Source: an uncultured Carboxylicivirga sp.
GTDB taxonomy: Bacteria > Bacteroidota > Bacteroidia > Bacteroidales > Marinilabiliaceae
DNA length: 64,000 bases
NCBI RefSeq assembly: GCF_963668385.1
Contig: NZ_OY764327.1
Location: forward strand, 4,746,501-4,810,500
Reading direction: 5' to 3'
The notes under the pieces were generated by a model that did not search any database, was not told the DNA's origin, and worked only from the letters and a program-made list of their open reading frames with translations. The position numbers and the translations under genes were made by a program. This document shows, piece by piece, positions 28,671 through 38,395 of the stretch; the first letter of the stretch is position 1, and each line of letters begins with the position of its first letter.

Positions 28671-29399
28671 CTATTTTATAAACTTCTCTCGTTGCTGAAG
28701 ATTAAGTAAGCCCCACAAGCCAGCCACCACAGAAACAATCGTCCAAATTCGGATGTGTTTGAGAACAATATTTGCCCAAACAGCCTCACTCATATTACTG
28801 GGTAAATCAAATGGATTTAAAAACAAGTTCCACCCACTATTTCCCAAAATTTCCATAAATATCCAGGCTAATAAACCAATTATAACTACTATAACAGCAG
28901 TACCATTTCCATTTTTAATTACAGTACTAAAGAAAAAGCCGAGCATACCAATTAATACAACCGGAACCATTAAGCGTAAGGTCATTTCCCATTTAGGTAC
29001 ATTAATCAATAAAATACTGCTTAATGAAGCCAAAATAAACACAAACCAAAACACTATAAAAAATGAGATTGCCAAACGGAACAGCCAAACTTTATAGCGA
29101 TAATTAGGTATGCCGAATAAAATCTCTAAAATACGAGCATCTTCATCATTCTGAATTCCATATGAAGTTGGAAAGAAAACGAGTAAAAAAGCCGGAAACA
29201 TCAGCTGATAATAAACTCCTTGAACCGTTTCTGTATCTGAAGTAAATAAATTAATCAAAGTCACTAAAAAGTAGAAAATAAGAGATGATCCAAGAAAATA
29301 AACAAATTTATTTCCAAAAACCACCTTCAGATTATATTTCACAAAGGTGATAGATGATCCGCTCATTACTTTATTCAGATAATATTTTATTTTATTCAT
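28671..29399 (-). CDS. ABC-2 type transporter permease
   Basis: From the ATG at 29399 the product has 242 residues with six hydrophobic helices, among them FVYFLGSSLIFYFLVTLI, LMFPAFLLVFFPTSYG, FFIVFWFVFILASLSSIL and TAVIVVIIGLLAWIFMEI. The pattern is that of an ABC-2 permease without its own ATPase. A GTG at 29423 would start 9 bp after the upstream stop; the ATG gives 33 bp. The nearest ATPase is the C-terminal domain of the upstream RND-ABC fusion, its likely partner. It is the last gene of the efflux operon. Confidence 0.82.
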   Translation of the reverse strand: MNKIKYYLNKVMSGSSITFVKYNLKVVFGNKFVYFLGSSLIFYFLVTLINLFTSDTETVQGVYYQLMFPAFLLVFFPTSYGIQNDEDARILEILFGIPNYRYKVWLFRLAISFFIVFWFVFILASLSSILLINVPKWEMTLRLMVPVVLIGMLGFFFSTVIKNGNGTAVIVVIIGLLAWIFMEILGNSGWNLFLNPFDLPSNMSEAVWANIVLKHIRIWTIVSVVAGLWGLLNLQQREKFIK

Positions 29400-29432
29400 T
29401 CGCTTCCATTTAGCATTAAACACAGCTTACAA

Positions 29433-32400
29433 TCAAATAGCTTTATTATTCATTTCCTTATTCTTCAACAACCACATATATGCGTCTTCAAGAACAGCCT
29501 GAACAGGAATGGCATTTTCTGTTGGTTTATCTTCAGTAAGACATCGAACTCTTATGTTATCTCCATCGCGCATATGATGGACAATGGTAAATTTCTGATT
29601 GACCTCATCAAACTCTGTTGCCTTAACATCGAATTGCCAAACTTTGCCCTTGGCAATATTCACCATATCGGTTGGAACTCCCCAATATTTCAAATCACCT
29701 TTTTTCATTACTGCCACCTGATTACACGAACTTGAAATATCTTCGATAATATGAGTTGAGAACAACACAACACGATTTTTACTTAACTCAACCAACAAAT
29801 TACGGAATCGGATACGCTCGCGAGGATCAAGCCCAGCTGTTGGTTCGTCAACCACCAATATTTTAGGTAGATGAAGTAAGATCATGGCTATACCAATACG
29901 CTGTTTCATACCACCCGAAAAAGATCCAATTTTATCATCTTTTCGCTCCCACATATGCACTGATTTCAACACATATTCCAATCGTTCTTTTCGGATAGAA
30001 TCAATCTTAATTCCTCGCAACATGGCTTGATAATCGAGAAACTCAAATGCACTCATGTTTTCGTAGGTACCAAATTCCTGAGGCAGGTAACCAATTAATC
30101 CTTGCAATTCTTCGCGTTTTTCAGCCGTATCAAATCCATTGATGTATACCTTACCGTAACTCTGATCAAGAATACCACAGATAATACGCATTAAAGTTGT
30201 TTTACCGGCTCCATTGGGCCCTAACAGACCAATCATACCAGTTTTCATTTCTAACGAAACGCCTTTTAAAGCTTTAAACGGTGTTTTTTCTTTACCAATA
30301 AATGGAATACCTTTTAATAATCGATAGTAACTTCTTCTGATACCTGCAAAACGCCCCGAAATTCGCTCAATATTCATTTTCTCCCTTTTGAGCTTATTCC
30401 CCGAAGCAATTAAGCCATACAATACATACCAGATTAACAGCATGCATATTGACGTAGCTGGCGAATCCCAATGAATAAAGAAAACAATGGCCGTTACCAA
30501 AGGATAAAACCACTTGATGACAAACAAAGCGCGTTTATCCCATTTCTCTGATTTTTCTGTATGCCTTTCATACCTCCATAAAAGAGCCACAGCATTGTAA
30601 ATGCTTCTTAAAATGAAATAATTTAAAATGGTAAAAACCAATCCTAAAAATGCCGAATCGAGATACCACCAAGTAAAATAAGCCATAAAACCCAATAACG
30701 GTATTTGCCAAATGAGCCTTTTAAGGGTTTCTTTCAACGATACTTCTTTTTGTGATAAAAGAAATTTATGCTTTACATCCCGTGCTTTTCGTTCGCGATT
30801 AAAACGGCCGTCTCTATCGTAAACCTTTACCAGATTTCGAACCCTTATAGTAACCTCATCCTCCTGTCCTATTAACTCACTATTGGCCATGCGAAGCGAT
30901 GATCTGACAAAATATACAATCGCCGGAACTCCTGCTATTATCAATACATAGTATAATAATTGCCATGCAAATGAAGCATCAGACCAATAGTAAACGGCTG
31001 ACATACATGCCCCCCATAGAATGAAAATGACAAGTTTTAAAGTGATCGATAACGATCGTATCCAATCAAGCGATTGCTCTAAACCAAATGCAAAAGTTGG
31101 CATAAATACTAGTGTAAGCAAAGTACTAAACGTTAAACCACCCACAACAGTAATTGCAAATGGAGCACCTAAAACACTTACATACTCCGATTTACCCATT
31201 GCCAAAGGCATCATAGCAATAATAGTGGTTATAGCTGTTATGGTTATAGGACGGATGCGTGAAATACCTGCCTGAATCAACGAACGAGCATGTCCATAAC
31301 CTTCGCGTCTTAGTTGGCGGGAGTAATCAATGAGCAAAATACCATTATTGACAACCACGCCCAACAGTATTAAAAACCCAATAAAACTATTGAAATTCAA
31401 TAATGAGTTGCCAGTAAGAACCAAAGCAAGTAATGAACCAATGGCAGCTAATGGAACAGAAAACAGCATAACAACAGGAGCAGTCAATGATTCAAAAACC
31501 GATGCTAAAATCATAAAGATAAGTATCAGACCTACGGTGGCTAAAAACTTATAATCGGCATAAATATCTTCTTCGTGAATTACATCTACTGAAACCGAAG
31601 TAGGTACAGGTATAGTTGCAACCAAATCGTCTATCTGTTGACGGGCATCTTGCAATAATGTATTAGACGAATTAACCTCATCGGCAAAACGATAAGTAAC
31701 TTCGATCTGTTTTTCCTGATTGACCCTTAATATCTCTGATCGACCTGAAGCATAATTAATTTCAGCAAAATCTCGTAAAGGAACAATGGTGTTGGCCGTT
31801 GTAGTAACATTCAACTTTTGAAGATCTTCCATGGTTTTGGCAGGAACTTCTGATTGCTGAGGATCATCAAGCGTTTTCATAACAATATCGTAGCTCTCGT
31901 TATTTACCTTCAACTGACCGCCCGAGCTCACTTCTCCTCTAAACGTTGATAACTCTGACAGTACATTTTGAGGAGCTACATTGTATAATCCCATAAGGTA
32001 AGCATCCATGTTTAAATGTACTTCGGGACGATTATTAGCTGTTGAGATACTGACACGTTGCATGTTGTCAATATTATTTTCGAGATAATATTTTATATCA
32101 TTGGCAACCATCAGCATCTGATCGTAATCTTCTCCTTTAATCACCACCTTCTCTTGCTGTTCTCCAAGCCCCATAACCGATAACATACCAGCCCCTGGAT
32201 TAACGCCAAATCCGCCACCGCCACCACCCATGGCCGATGTTGAACTTTGGGTTAAGTTTATTTCTCCTCCTTCAACATTATCTATTCGTTGTTGAATATC
32301 TTGTTTGATTTCAGGAATCGTTCTTCGGGCAATCTTCTTATAATCTTCCTTGAGTTTTACGGTTATTGCAGCTTGCTCATCCTGAACCCTACTTATTACA

Positions 32401-34175
32401 TCCTCTTTTTCTTCCAATCCATCCAATCGCTTTTCGATCTCTCGAACCACCAAATCGGTATTTGCCAATGTTGATCCCGACGACATCTCTACGCTAATAT
32501 TAAATTCGGTTGTTTCAGCCTCTCGTGCTGTTGCAATGCTTAATCCTACCGAAATGATCAAAACAACAAAAAATAAGAGTACAACACCTAAAATGGTTAC
32601 TGCTGGTTTTCGTAGTGTAGCTTTTAATAAAAGAATATAATACTGAACCACCCTATTATGGAGCGAAAGCTTTTCGAGTGCTACAATTTTATGCTTCATT
32701 ATACCCGATAAGAACAGATGACTCAACATCGGGATTAATAGCAATGCAACCAAAAGAGATACCACTAAGGTTGAAACAATTGAAACACTGACATGACGAG
32801 CCACTTCGCGAAACATCATATCTTTTGCAAAAACAAATGGTAAAAAAACAGATACCGTGGTAAGTGTTGCCGCAGCTACAGATCTCCACACCTCTTTTGT
32901 TCCCTTTATAACACTTTCTTCGTTGGAATAAATGCCTTTTGATGCTACCCGATAAATGTTTTCCATTACCACAACACTGTTATCGAGCAACATACCAATA
33001 GCTAATGCCAAACCTACCAAAGTTAGCACGTTGATAGAAATATCGGCAGCAAAAAAGAAATTGAATGCTCCATAAACCGATAATGGTATTGAAAGCATTA
33101 CCATTCCAACCAAAGGAATATTATTCAGAAAGATCCAAAGGATGAACAACGCTAAAATACCACCCACAATAGCCAATTCAATAATGCTATCAAGATTTTT
33201 CTCCATGGTATCGGCGGTATTGGTTTCAACCACCAGTTCAATCCCTTTGCTTTTATACTCCTTATTAATCTTATCAATTACTTGTAGGGTATTTTTCGAT
33301 AAATCAATCAGATTTACCTGCGAAGCCTTTGACATGGCTACCGATACTGTTTCCATGCCATTAACACGACTGTATGAGTCTTCTTCTTTTACCCCAAAGT
33401 TTATAGTTGCAATATCCTTTAATAAAACAGGACCTTCGGCTTTAACAACAATATTTCGGATTTCATCGATGGAGTTATAATCCGCTTCGGCAGTTACATA
33501 ATACCTTCGACCGTCTTTATGGACTTCTCCTGCAAAGATCTTTTCATTCTGCCCTTGGGTAATCATTTGCTGTACCTGACCTGAGGTAAGACCATAACTA
33601 TCCAGCACTTCTTGATTAAAAATGATCTCAACCGATTTTTGACGACCTCCATTAACCTGCACACTCGAAATTCCATCTATGCTTTCGAGTTGTTCGAGCA
33701 GATCCTGTTCAATAATATTTCGAATACGATCAACTCCGCCTTCGCCCCTCACCTGTATGGTCATAAACTGATTGTTCATTTGCTCCAGATCAGCCTTAAT
33801 CACCCTTGCTATCATATTTTCAGGTAAAACAGACGATGATCCTTCGATTTTTTCAACCAGTTTCAGATAGGCATACTTAGTATTGGTTTCTTTGGTCAGA
33901 TAAACAAATACAGTGGCACTACCAGGATTTATGCGGGTTTCAATCTTTTCAATTCCTTCAAGTGTACTAATCAGGCCTTCGATTGGAATCACCCCCTCCT
34001 GCTCCATATGTTTAGGATCGAGTTGCGCCGTTGCCTGAATATTGACAAACAGCATCGGAAACTCGGTATTGGGAATCAATTCAAACTTTAATTGTTTGTA
34101 TGATATGATCCCAAGCATTGTGAGTGCTACAAAAAGCATGCTGATCAGTACCTTCCTATTTATAACTTCTCTCAT
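29433..34175 (-). CDS. RND efflux permease fused to an ABC transporter ATPase
   Basis: This is one uninterrupted 1580-codon frame. Residues 1 to about 1035 are a complete RND pump: N-terminal TM helix, porter and docking region, the TM4 segment GMLLDNSVVVMENIYR, and a second TM bundle with GVVVNNGILLIDYSRQLR and ITAITTIIAMMPLAMG. Residues about 1035-1295 form a linker with about six hydrophobic helices. Residues about 1300-1580 are an ABC ATPase with Walker A GPNGAGKTT (about 1318), Q-loop GYLPQEFG, signature SGGMKQR and Walker B ILVVDEPTAGLD. The next gene is an ABC-2 permease. I infer a protein combining a proton-driven RND module with an NBD for the separate permease. Confidence 0.9.
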   Translation of the reverse strand: MREVINRKVLISMLFVALTMLGIISYKQLKFELIPNTEFPMLFVNIQATAQLDPKHMEQEGVIPIEGLISTLEGIEKIETRINPGSATVFVYLTKETNTKYAYLKLVEKIEGSSSVLPENMIARVIKADLEQMNNQFMTIQVRGEGGVDRIRNIIEQDLLEQLESIDGISSVQVNGGRQKSVEIIFNQEVLDSYGLTSGQVQQMITQGQNEKIFAGEVHKDGRRYYVTAEADYNSIDEIRNIVVKAEGPVLLKDIATINFGVKEEDSYSRVNGMETVSVAMSKASQVNLIDLSKNTLQVIDKINKEYKSKGIELVVETNTADTMEKNLDSIIELAIVGGILALFILWIFLNNIPLVGMVMLSIPLSVYGAFNFFFAADISINVLTLVGLALAIGMLLDNSVVVMENIYRVASKGIYSNEESVIKGTKEVWRSVAAATLTTVSVFLPFVFAKDMMFREVARHVSVSIVSTLVVSLLVALLLIPMLSHLFLSGIMKHKIVALEKLSLHNRVVQYYILLLKATLRKPAVTILGVVLLFFVVLIISVGLSIATAREAETTEFNISVEMSSGSTLANTDLVVREIEKRLDGLEEKEDVISRVQDEQAAITVKLKEDYKKIARRTIPEIKQDIQQRIDNVEGGEINLTQSSTSAMGGGGGGFGVNPGAGMLSVMGLGEQQEKVVIKGEDYDQMLMVANDIKYYLENNIDNMQRVSISTANNRPEVHLNMDAYLMGLYNVAPQNVLSELSTFRGEVSSGGQLKVNNESYDIVMKTLDDPQQSEVPAKTMEDLQKLNVTTTANTIVPLRDFAEINYASGRSEILRVNQEKQIEVTYRFADEVNSSNTLLQDARQQIDDLVATIPVPTSVSVDVIHEEDIYADYKFLATVGLILIFMILASVFESLTAPVVMLFSVPLAAIGSLLALVLTGNSLLNFNSFIGFLILLGVVVNNGILLIDYSRQLRREGYGHARSLIQAGISRIRPITITAITTIIAMMPLAMGKSEYVSVLGAPFAITVVGGLTFSTLLTLVFMPTFAFGLEQSLDWIRSLSITLKLVIFILWGACMSAVYYWSDASFAWQLLYYVLIIAGVPAIVYFVRSSLRMANSELIGQEDEVTIRVRNLVKVYDRDGRFNRERKARDVKHKFLLSQKEVSLKETLKRLIWQIPLLGFMAYFTWWYLDSAFLGLVFTILNYFILRSIYNAVALLWRYERHTEKSEKWDKRALFVIKWFYPLVTAIVFFIHWDSPATSICMLLIWYVLYGLIASGNKLKREKMNIERISGRFAGIRRSYYRLLKGIPFIGKEKTPFKALKGVSLEMKTGMIGLLGPNGAGKTTLMRIICGILDQSYGKVYINGFDTAEKREELQGLIGYLPQEFGTYENMSAFEFLDYQAMLRGIKIDSIRKERLEYVLKSVHMWERKDDKIGSFSGGMKQRIGIAMILLHLPKILVVDEPTAGLDPRERIRFRNLLVELSKNRVVLFSTHIIEDISSSCNQVAVMKKGDLKYWGVPTDMVNIAKGKVWQFDVKATEFDEVNQKFTIVHHMRDGDNIRVRCLTEDKPTENAIPVQAVLEDAYMWLLKNKEMNNKAI

Positions 34176-34200
34176 TTACGATTTCTTTGGATGATAATGA

Positions 34201-37200
34201 TCAAATCTTTGGCTTTCTTACAAATACGCTATCAAACACATAATAGACACACGGAATTACAACTAAGGTCAACAAGGTTGATGTTATTAAGCCACCAATC
34301 ACTGCAATTGCCATTGGAGCACGAAGCGAAGCACTATCGCCAAAACCTATTGTAAGAGGCACCAAAGCAAGTATAGTTGTTAAACTTGTCATCAAAATAG
34401 GGCGAATACGCTGTTGACCAGCAGCTATAATTGCCTCGTTCAGTTGCATTCCCAATCGTTTAAACTGGTTAATAGCATCTACCAAAATAATTGAGTCATT
34501 TACCGCAATACCTCCTAACATTACAATGCCGATATAAGCCATGATATTAAAAGGTTGACCTAAAATAAAGAAAGCCCAAACGGCACCAACTCCGGCCAAT
34601 GGAATAGTGAGTAAAATGGTAAAGGGATGAATCAACGATTCAAATTGCGAAGCCATAACCATATACACCAATACGATGGAAAGTATAAGTGCAAATTGCA
34701 AACTACCGAAAGCCTCTTTTCGTTTTTGCTCTTGGCCTAATACACTTATGGTAGAAGTATAGGGTTTATCCAACTGATGAATACTTTCTTCCACTTCTTT
34801 CACAAGATGATCGAACGGTAAGCGATCGCTTACCATGGCTGTTATTTTAGCTACCCTCTTTTGATTATTACGAATCAACTCTCGTGGTGCCTGACCAATA
34901 TTGATAGTAGCTACTTCCGATAATAATACTTCCCTCTCTCCATTGGATACTTTCAAATCTTTTAGTTGATCTAACCTAACATCAGGAGATTCCAATTTAA
35001 TACTGGTTAATTCGCCTTTCAGCTCCATACTTCCTCCGTCGCGGGCCGATAAATAATCAGATACGGCAGACATAATGGTGCTAACATTCAAATCGAATAT
35101 CCCGGCTCTGACTCTGTCAATAACAATATTTACTTCAGGAGCTCCATCTTCAAACGAGCTCTTTACATTATATACATTCTCATCAGTACGAAGCAAATCA
35201 GCTACTTTTTTAGCAGTCTCTTCCAAATTATCTGAATTCTCGTCAGCTACCTGTATCAACAAAGGAGCTTCGTCCGTTCCCAACATTGTTTGCAAAGCCG
35301 ATTGATCCTGAACATAGCGTAATTCAACACCATCTATTCCATCAAATAATTTATTCAGATGACTTACCAAATCATTAAAGGCTATGTGCACATCTTCGTG
35401 AAGAACCAACTTCAGATATCCGGTATTTTCGCCTTGCTCGGTTGATGATGAAGACTCACTAGACTCTGGTCCGGCATGAGTATAAATCGTTTGTAATTGA
35501 TCACCAAACGAAGCCTTTACCATCTGTTCCATTTGTAATAAAGTGGCATCAGTTCGTTTTAAAGCGGTACCGGCAGGCAAAACCGTTTCGATGGTGACTT
35601 CATTCGATTGTGTTTCTGGCATAAATTCACTTCCCACCATTGGAATCATACAAACAGTGATACCCACTAAAACAACAGCTCCAATAATAATCCAGGATTT
35701 TCGCTCTAGTACCTTTTGCAGAAACATTCCATACGATTTAAAACCGGTTTCTTGCGAAGTAACTTGTTTAGGTTTACTTTTTTTATTCTTTAAAAGAATA
35801 TTACTCAAAACAGGAATTACCAACAATGCCACTACCAGTGATGATAGCAACGAAAAAGCAACTGTCCAGGCCTGATCTTTGAATAATTCTCCCGAAGCAC
35901 CATGAAGATATACAATTGGCAAAAACACCACAATGGTTGTTAAGGTTGATGCTATTAAAGCTCCGGAAACTTCACTTGTACCATCTATGGCTGCTTCTTT
36001 TAAAGGAATTCCTTGTTCAAGCTTACGGAATATGTTTTCAACTACCACAATTGCATTATCAACTAGCATACCTGCCCCAAGTGCAAGTCCACCCAATGTC
36101 ATAATATTTAAGGTAAGTCCATTAAAATACATCAGATTAAATGTGGCAACAATTGAAATTGGGATAGCCAAACTTACAATTAAGGTAACTCCAAAGCGAC
36201 GTAGGAAAATAAACAGAATAAATATAGCGAATATCACACCTATCAATGCACTATCCTGCACTTCGCCAATGGCGCTTTGAATGAATTTCCCCTGATTATT
36301 AACAACAACCAGCTCGTATGAAGGCAAACGTTTTTGAATGGAAGCAAAAGCAGTTTCGAGCTTCTCAACAGCCTCAACGGTGTTGAATTTTGTCTCTTTA
36401 TAAATTGAAATTCCCAAACATCGATCTCCATTTAAACGAACAATACTTTCCGGATCACGATTTTTAAATCGTACTTGGGCAACATCTTTTAATAGTATAG
36501 CAGCATTGGTTGATGATGAATTTTCTGCACTTGTTGAAGACGTTTGTGAAGACGTTGTTTTGACAACTAAATTCTGCACATCTTCTAACGAAGTTAAAGC
36601 GCTTAATCCTTTAATGATGTATCGTTGTCCCATTTCTTCGATGGAGCCACCCGAAACATTCTGATTAAAACTGTTGATGGTACTTAACACCGATGACATG
36701 GTTAAACCATTTACCTCCAATAATCCTGGATCGACTACCACTAAAACTTCAGCTTGTTCATCACCCGTTATTCTAACATCTGCAATTCCTTCAACCCTTA
36801 TTAATTCATTACGGATATAATTTTCGGCCACCTTACGCAGCTCATTCATATCTGCTATATTCTCGCTTCGGAATGCGGCTTTAATAACCGGTGAAGCATT
36901 CGGGTCAAAACGTGTGATATTCAATTCTTCAATATCATCATCCTGACTTATTGTAGTAAGCGCTTTTTGAAGATCAAGAAAAGCTTCATCAATATCTTTG
37001 CTCCAGTCAAATTCTACAGTTATTACTGCAGAACCTACACGGCTCACCGATGATACATTTATAACACCGTTTTGCCGAACAGATAAAGCTTCGATTTGCT
37101 CCACAAAACGTTTTTCTATCTCTTCAGGTGATCGTTCTCCTGCATCTAACTCAACGTAAATACGCGGATTTTGCATCTCCGGAAACAAATCTGTTCCTAA

Positions 37201-37296
37201 ACGCGACAATGATATAAAACCTAGCAGAATAGTTGCCAGCACAATCATTGCAACGGTAACCGGATAATTCACTGAGAATCGTGAAATGGCTCTCAT
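34201..37296 (-). CDS. RND efflux transporter permease
   Basis: The 1031-residue protein has the usual AcrB-family length and layout: TM1 VNYPVTVAMIVLATILLGFI, two large periplasmic loops, TM4 motif GAGMLVDNAIVVVENIF and TM10 region GGIAVNDSIILVDAINQF. As in many Bacteroidota RND pumps the positions equivalent to AcrB Asp408 and Lys940 are Asn; one Asp is kept. It should export hydrophobic compounds from the periplasm or membrane using proton motive force, with the adjacent fusion protein and TolC. It lies 16 bp after the adaptor gene and 25 bp before the RND-ABC fusion gene; the two RND modules may form a heteromeric pump. Confidence 0.93.
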   Translation of the reverse strand: MRAISRFSVNYPVTVAMIVLATILLGFISLSRLGTDLFPEMQNPRIYVELDAGERSPEEIEKRFVEQIEALSVRQNGVINVSSVSRVGSAVITVEFDWSKDIDEAFLDLQKALTTISQDDDIEELNITRFDPNASPVIKAAFRSENIADMNELRKVAENYIRNELIRVEGIADVRITGDEQAEVLVVVDPGLLEVNGLTMSSVLSTINSFNQNVSGGSIEEMGQRYIIKGLSALTSLEDVQNLVVKTTSSQTSSTSAENSSSTNAAILLKDVAQVRFKNRDPESIVRLNGDRCLGISIYKETKFNTVEAVEKLETAFASIQKRLPSYELVVVNNQGKFIQSAIGEVQDSALIGVIFAIFILFIFLRRFGVTLIVSLAIPISIVATFNLMYFNGLTLNIMTLGGLALGAGMLVDNAIVVVENIFRKLEQGIPLKEAAIDGTSEVSGALIASTLTTIVVFLPIVYLHGASGELFKDQAWTVAFSLLSSLVVALLVIPVLSNILLKNKKSKPKQVTSQETGFKSYGMFLQKVLERKSWIIIGAVVLVGITVCMIPMVGSEFMPETQSNEVTIETVLPAGTALKRTDATLLQMEQMVKASFGDQLQTIYTHAGPESSESSSSTEQGENTGYLKLVLHEDVHIAFNDLVSHLNKLFDGIDGVELRYVQDQSALQTMLGTDEAPLLIQVADENSDNLEETAKKVADLLRTDENVYNVKSSFEDGAPEVNIVIDRVRAGIFDLNVSTIMSAVSDYLSARDGGSMELKGELTSIKLESPDVRLDQLKDLKVSNGEREVLLSEVATINIGQAPRELIRNNQKRVAKITAMVSDRLPFDHLVKEVEESIHQLDKPYTSTISVLGQEQKRKEAFGSLQFALILSIVLVYMVMASQFESLIHPFTILLTIPLAGVGAVWAFFILGQPFNIMAYIGIVMLGGIAVNDSIILVDAINQFKRLGMQLNEAIIAAGQQRIRPILMTSLTTILALVPLTIGFGDSASLRAPMAIAVIGGLITSTLLTLVVIPCVYYVFDSVFVRKPKI

Positions 37297-37312
37297 AGAT
37301 TAGTTTTACAGG

Positions 37313-38377
37313 TTATTTTTTAACAATGTTAATTTTAGAACGATTTCTTAAGGTTTCGAATCCTTTTACAATCAATCTATCATTCTCATTTAGTTCCTTA
37401 CCAATCACTTCCACCTCACTCAATGTTTCAATTCCGGTACGGATGTATATCTTTTCAGCCACTTCTTTTTTAGCTACATATACCAATTTTCGGTTTCCTT
37501 CGGTTAGAATAACATCTTTGGGAATAACCAAAGCACTATCGCGATGATCAACAACTATCTCAGCTTTAACAAACATACCCGGCTTTAATAAGCTCTGTTT
37601 ATTATCAACATTTATTCGTCCTTTAAAAGTACGTGCATCCACATCTATTGCAGGAGAAAGCTCCGATATTTTACCTTTCAATGTATCGTTGGGAAGTGAA
37701 TAATTCATGATATTCACGGGCTGACCAATTTTAACATGCCCCATTAGGTTTTCAGGCATACTCAAATCCATAACCATGGTTGTATATTCCATCATTCCTA
37801 ATAAAACGGTTCCACTCTCAACTCGTACACCCGGCGAAAAATAAGGCAGGTTGGTGATAGTACCCGAAAAAGGAGCAACAATTTGCATTTTAGCCAAAGC
37901 TATCTCTGCATTCTCATATGTTTGTTTCGATGTTAGAAGCGTTTGTTCGGCATTAACCAGTTCGCGCTTGGTTACACCTCCTTTTTCAAACAAAGCTTGC
38001 TGTTTGGTGTATTCCATTTGCGAGATATCCATATCTAACTTAGCACCTTCAACATTGGCATTATTCTCGTACTCTTTATCTTCGAGCTTTATAATTACCT
38101 GTCCCATCTTAACCTGATCGCCCATTTTGAACTTATGACCAGTTGCCGGATTTGTCTGTAAGAAATAGTTACCCGCCATTTCGGAAGTTATACTTACCTC
38201 CATTGTAGGATTGATAGAACCTGTAGTTACCAAGGTTTGCTCAATGGGTTTGTACTTAACCTCCTGAACAGATACGTTTACAGCAACATCTGTATCAAAG
38301 CTAGTAGCTTCATTACGGCACGATGAAAGTGCAGTTAAGGTAGCTACAGCTATTGTAATATATGATAGTTTTTTCAT
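37313..38377 (-). CDS. RND periplasmic adaptor (membrane fusion lipoprotein)
   Basis: The 354-residue protein has a lipoprotein signal with lipobox LSSC (Cys20). It then shows the HlyD/AcrA adaptor pattern: barrel-sandwich halves (GSINPTMEVSITSEMAGNYF and MQIVAPFSGTITNLPYFSPG) flanking a helical hairpin, a beta-barrel domain (MGHVKIGQPVNI) and a membrane-proximal domain (GFETLRNRSKINIV). It should bridge the RND pumps and the outer membrane channel. It lies between the tolC-type gene and the RND genes with gaps of 18 and 16 bp. Confidence 0.93.
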   Translation of the reverse strand: MKKLSYITIAVATLTALSSCRNEATSFDTDVAVNVSVQEVKYKPIEQTLVTTGSINPTMEVSITSEMAGNYFLQTNPATGHKFKMGDQVKMGQVIIKLEDKEYENNANVEGAKLDMDISQMEYTKQQALFEKGGVTKRELVNAEQTLLTSKQTYENAEIALAKMQIVAPFSGTITNLPYFSPGVRVESGTVLLGMMEYTTMVMDLSMPENLMGHVKIGQPVNIMNYSLPNDTLKGKISELSPAIDVDARTFKGRINVDNKQSLLKPGMFVKAEIVVDHRDSALVIPKDVILTEGNRKLVYVAKKEVAEKIYIRTGIETLSEVEVIGKELNENDRLIVKGFETLRNRSKINIVKK

Positions 38378-38395
38378 CGATTATCTATTAATAGC

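Noticed and set aside
29433-34175. Possibility that the RND-ABC fusion is two genes joined by a sequencing error
   Set aside because: The frame is open throughout, the linker is coding-like with well-formed hydrophobic helices, and the flanking modules are both intact. An error joining two frames would more often create a stop.
35916-36280. Plus-strand open frames opposite the RND pump gene
   Set aside because: They are shadows of a strongly conserved minus-strand gene, have low-complexity translations and no promoter or family match.
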